This document shows, one piece after another, positions 28,411-30,295 of a stretch of 30,295 bases of DNA. The first letter of the stretch is position 1. The number at the start of each line of letters is the position of its first letter. Position numbers and translations under genes: made by a program. The stretch is from an uncultured Planctomycetia bacterium (GTDB lineage Bacteria > Planctomycetota > UBA1135 > GCA-002686595), in NCBI GenBank assembly GCA_937952135.1, contig CALFYL010000094.1, positions 1 to 30,295 on the forward strand, read 5' to 3'. The notes beneath the pieces were generated by a model. That model worked only from the letters and a program-made list of their open reading frames with translations, had not been told where the DNA came from and did no database searches.

Positions 28411-29241
28411 ATGACTGCACCTCTCGGACTGGAGCCCTTGACGCCCGGCGCAGCGGCGCTCGAGACCGCGGCGGAGTTCTTCGAACGCCGTCTCGCGAGC
28501 GCATCGGCCACGCCGGAGCGGCGCCTGCGCGAAGACCGGCTCTATTTCTGCGACCTCGACCGCTGCACGAACGTCCGCGTGCTCGCGGCCGCGACGGCCG
28601 ACGCGGAAGCCGCCCGCCTGCTCGCGGCGATCGTCGAGCTCGCGCCGAGGCTCGAGCAGCGGATCGTCGAGCGCGCGCGCACGTTTCAGCCGGAGCATGG
28701 TGCGCGCCTCCCGCACGAGCTCCGCGGCGGCCCGCTCGAAGCCGTGAAACTCATCTCGCAAGCTCAGCTCGGCTGCGCGCGCCGCGCGTGGGGCGATCTC
28801 GGAGTCCCCGCGACGCGTGAGCGCATCGCCCGCGCCTTTGAGCGCTTCGCGTCCGGACAACTGCGGCACACGCTCGGCGAGCTCGCCGTGTGCGAGCCCG
28901 ACAGCGCGTACTACTTCATGTTCGCCGAGTTCGCCCTGCTCGCGCGCGAGCTCGACGTCGACCGAGCCGAGTGGGACGGACTCTTGTGCGGGCTCGTGCG
29001 CTCGCAACTCCTCTACGCCTACGTGTACGGTCCCAACGAGACCGCGCCCCGGCCCTTCGGCGCGTTTCACCGACCCTACGTCGGCGACCGCAGCGTGCCC
29101 GAACGCAGCCTCGCGCTCCTGCGACTGCGCTTCGCGAACCTCGGCGTTCGCGAGCTCGAGTTCGAGATGAGCCGCCACTGCGCGATGTTCTTCCGCGGCG
29201 ACGCGCCGCTCGACCTCGCGCCGCCGCGCGTGTACTCGTAG
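28411..29241 (+). CDS. Predicted helical protein of unknown function in the kinase cluster
   Basis: A 276-aa soluble protein, 35 bases after the previous stop. The ATG at 28411 is preferred over in-frame upstream codons that overlap the previous gene and read as Arg-rich. A purine run AAGAG ends one base before it, too close to be a normal binding site. The N-terminal half is a Glu/Arg/Ala-rich helical array (ETAAEFFERRLASASATPER); the second half has a conserved-looking aromatic block SAYYFMFAEFALLARELDVD, then SQLLYAYVYGPNETAPRPFG and FHRPYVGDRSVPERS. The order suggests an all-helical enzyme-like fold, but no catalytic motif can be named and no family is recognised. It ends the plus-strand cluster and faces the NRPS gene. 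Confidence 0.62.
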   Translation: MTAPLGLEPLTPGAAALETAAEFFERRLASASATPERRLREDRLYFCDLDRCTNVRVLAAATADAEAARLLAAIVELAPRLEQRIVERARTFQPEHGARLPHELRGGPLEAVKLISQAQLGCARRAWGDLGVPATRERIARAFERFASGQLRHTLGELAVCEPDSAYYFMFAEFALLARELDVDRAEWDGLLCGLVRSQLLYAYVYGPNETAPRPFGAFHRPYVGDRSVPERSLALLRLRFANLGVRELEFEMSRHCAMFFRGDAPLDLAPPRVYS

Positions 29242-29594
29242 CCGACCCCGTCACGGGTCGCTCGCCGCCCGCAACGCGCGGCAGGAGCAGAACGCGTCGC
29301 CGAGCTCGCGGGACGAGCCGGAGCGTAGACGTGGGGCGCGATCTCTCCGAGTCCTCTCCGGACGTCCACACCGAGCAGAGCGCCATGAATTCACGACTGT
29401 CTTGGGTGCGATCGGCCCATGGGCCTGGACCTCGTGACCGCCGTGAATGCGTCGCCGCAGCGCGTGCCTGACTCGGAGCAGCTCCTCGCGGAGGTCGAAG
29501 CCCTTCGCCACGAGGGCCTCGCACCGGTCACGAACTACTTCGCCCACCTCGGATCGCGAGCGCGACGGACGCCCTCGAGCTCGGGCGCCCGCGG
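29242..29594. other. Convergent intergenic region with small hairpin
   Basis: About 350 bases between convergent stops. CGACCC (29243-29248) and GGGTCG (29255-29260) make a 6-bp stem with a 6-base loop directly after the plus-strand stop and could end that transcript, but no U run follows. The remainder has open but Arg-rich frames on both strands and nothing I recognise. Confidence 0.4.
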
Positions 29595-30295
29595 TCAGCT
29601 CTGCGGCCGGCGGCGGTTCAGCAGCAGCGCGCGGCGGTCGGCGCCTTCCTGGCGCGCCTTTGCGCGAGCGTCGGTCTGCTCGTCGAGCGCCTGATTCTCG
29701 GCCTTCTGCTGTTCGCCGACGTCGATCGAGAGGAATTGCGCCAGCGTGCGGACGGTGGGGAAGCGGAAGAGGTCGGTGAGCGCGACCGTGCGGTTCATTT
29801 GGCGGCGAAGGCGGCCCTGGACCTGCACGGTGAGCAGCGAGTGGCCGCCGAGGTCGAAGAAGTTCTCGTCGCGGCCGATCTCGGGCGCAGCGAGCACGTC
29901 GCGCCAAATCGCGGCGATCTGGCGTTCGAGCTCGTTCTCCGGCGGCTGCGCCGTGCGGCGCGGAGCGACGGCGACGTCCTCGGGCGCGGGCAGCGCCTTG
30001 CGGTCGATCTTCGCGTTCGGCGTTTTCGGGAGCACCGCGAGCTCGACCCACGCGGTGGGCAGCATGAACTCCGGCAGGCGCTCCGAGAGGAACGCGCGCA
30101 ACTGTGCGCGCTCGAGCTTGCGGCCTTCGCGCGGCGCGAGGTACGCGACGAGCCGCGGCTCGGCGCCGTTGTCCGCGCGCACGATCACGGCGCATTCGCG
30201 CACATCTTCGTGCTCGCCGAGGCGCGCTTCGATCTCGCCGAGCTCGATGCGGTAGCCGCGCAGCTTCACCTGGCCGTCGTTGCGGCCGAGGAACT
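29595..30295 (-). CDS. Nonribosomal peptide synthetase, C-terminal end (adenylation end + carrier domain)
   Basis: The frame enters from the right edge and ends at TGA 29597-29595, giving about 233 residues of the product's C terminus. Adenylation core motif A8 is at the very edge (GRNDGQVKLRGYRIELGEIE), motif A10 is PNAKIDRKALP, and the carrier (T) domain carries ENFFDLGGHSLLTVQ, whose Ser receives phosphopantetheine. After the carrier domain only a helical Gln/Arg/Ala-rich tail of about 45 residues remains. There is no thioesterase, reductase or condensation domain, so the product must be passed to another protein (PKS or NRPS partner) or released in trans. The rest of the gene and any partners lie beyond the right edge. 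The tail resembles the docking-type or tail ends common in hybrid NRPS-PKS lines. Confidence 0.92.
   Translation of the reverse strand, partial: FLGRNDGQVKLRGYRIELGEIEARLGEHEDVRECAVIVRADNGAEPRLVAYLAPREGRKLERAQLRAFLSERLPEFMLPTAWVELAVLPKTPNAKIDRKALPAPEDVAVAPRRTAQPPENELERQIAAIWRDVLAAPEIGRDENFFDLGGHSLLTVQVQGRLRRQMNRTVALTDLFRFPTVRTLAQFLSIDVGEQQKAENQALDEQTDARAKARQEGADRRALLLNRRRPQS

Overview
The window is very GC-rich DNA from a Gram-negative bacterium. Evidence for this includes several lipoprotein signal peptides, a secreted HYR-like/propeller protein, a five-haem lipoprotein, sulfatase-superfamily paralogs, and an ECF-type sigma factor translationally coupled to a receptor Ser/Thr kinase carrying a formylglycine-generating-enzyme-like sensor domain. 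That mix is most typical of high-GC Planctomycetota; Acidobacteriota or Myxococcota are not excluded. The taxonomic assignment is inference from gene content.

Positions 1-7600 are accessory, element-like DNA. They hold the end of a tyrosine recombinase, a gap with no convincing gene, and a two-gene Type III-like restriction-modification pair (mod-res, 838-5009). Directly abutting the res stop codon is the 3' half of a decayed tRNA-Arg(CCU), the usual scar of tyrosine-recombinase integration. An uncharacterised 342-aa gene and a small membrane protein follow. The region ends at a tRNA-Gly(CCC) locus. There a promoter drives first a tRNA-Gly cut off after its anticodon arm and then, about 150 nt downstream, an intact tRNA-Gly(CCC).

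Positions 7787-20000 hold a chemotaxis-receptor fragment, a GNAT acetyltransferase and a large secreted six-repeat propeller protein. Next comes a tight three-gene operon, lipoprotein hydrolase - GT-C glycosyltransferase - lipoprotein hydrolase. Both hydrolases look like sulfatases but have Thr where the formylglycine-forming Cys/Ser should be. A NYN/OST-HTH RNA-binding nuclease-like protein and a convergent five-haem cytochrome lipoprotein follow.

Positions 20000-23550 hold the translational GTPase TypA, with a clear promoter and terminator. A divergent GT4-like glycosyltransferase and a tRNA-Val(CAC) with its own promoter follow.

Positions 23731-29241 hold a helical lipoprotein and a signalling cluster: ECF-like sigma factor, receptor kinase with degenerate FGE domain, and two short-gap genes of unknown function. 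The right edge (29595-30295, minus strand) is the 3' end of a nonribosomal peptide synthetase: adenylation-domain end plus carrier domain, with no thioesterase.

Candidates for undescribed biology are the Thr-nucleophile hydrolase/glycosyltransferase operon, the sigma-kinase-orphan-orphan cluster, the unknown gene next to the RM system, and the tRNA scars that bracket the accessory region.
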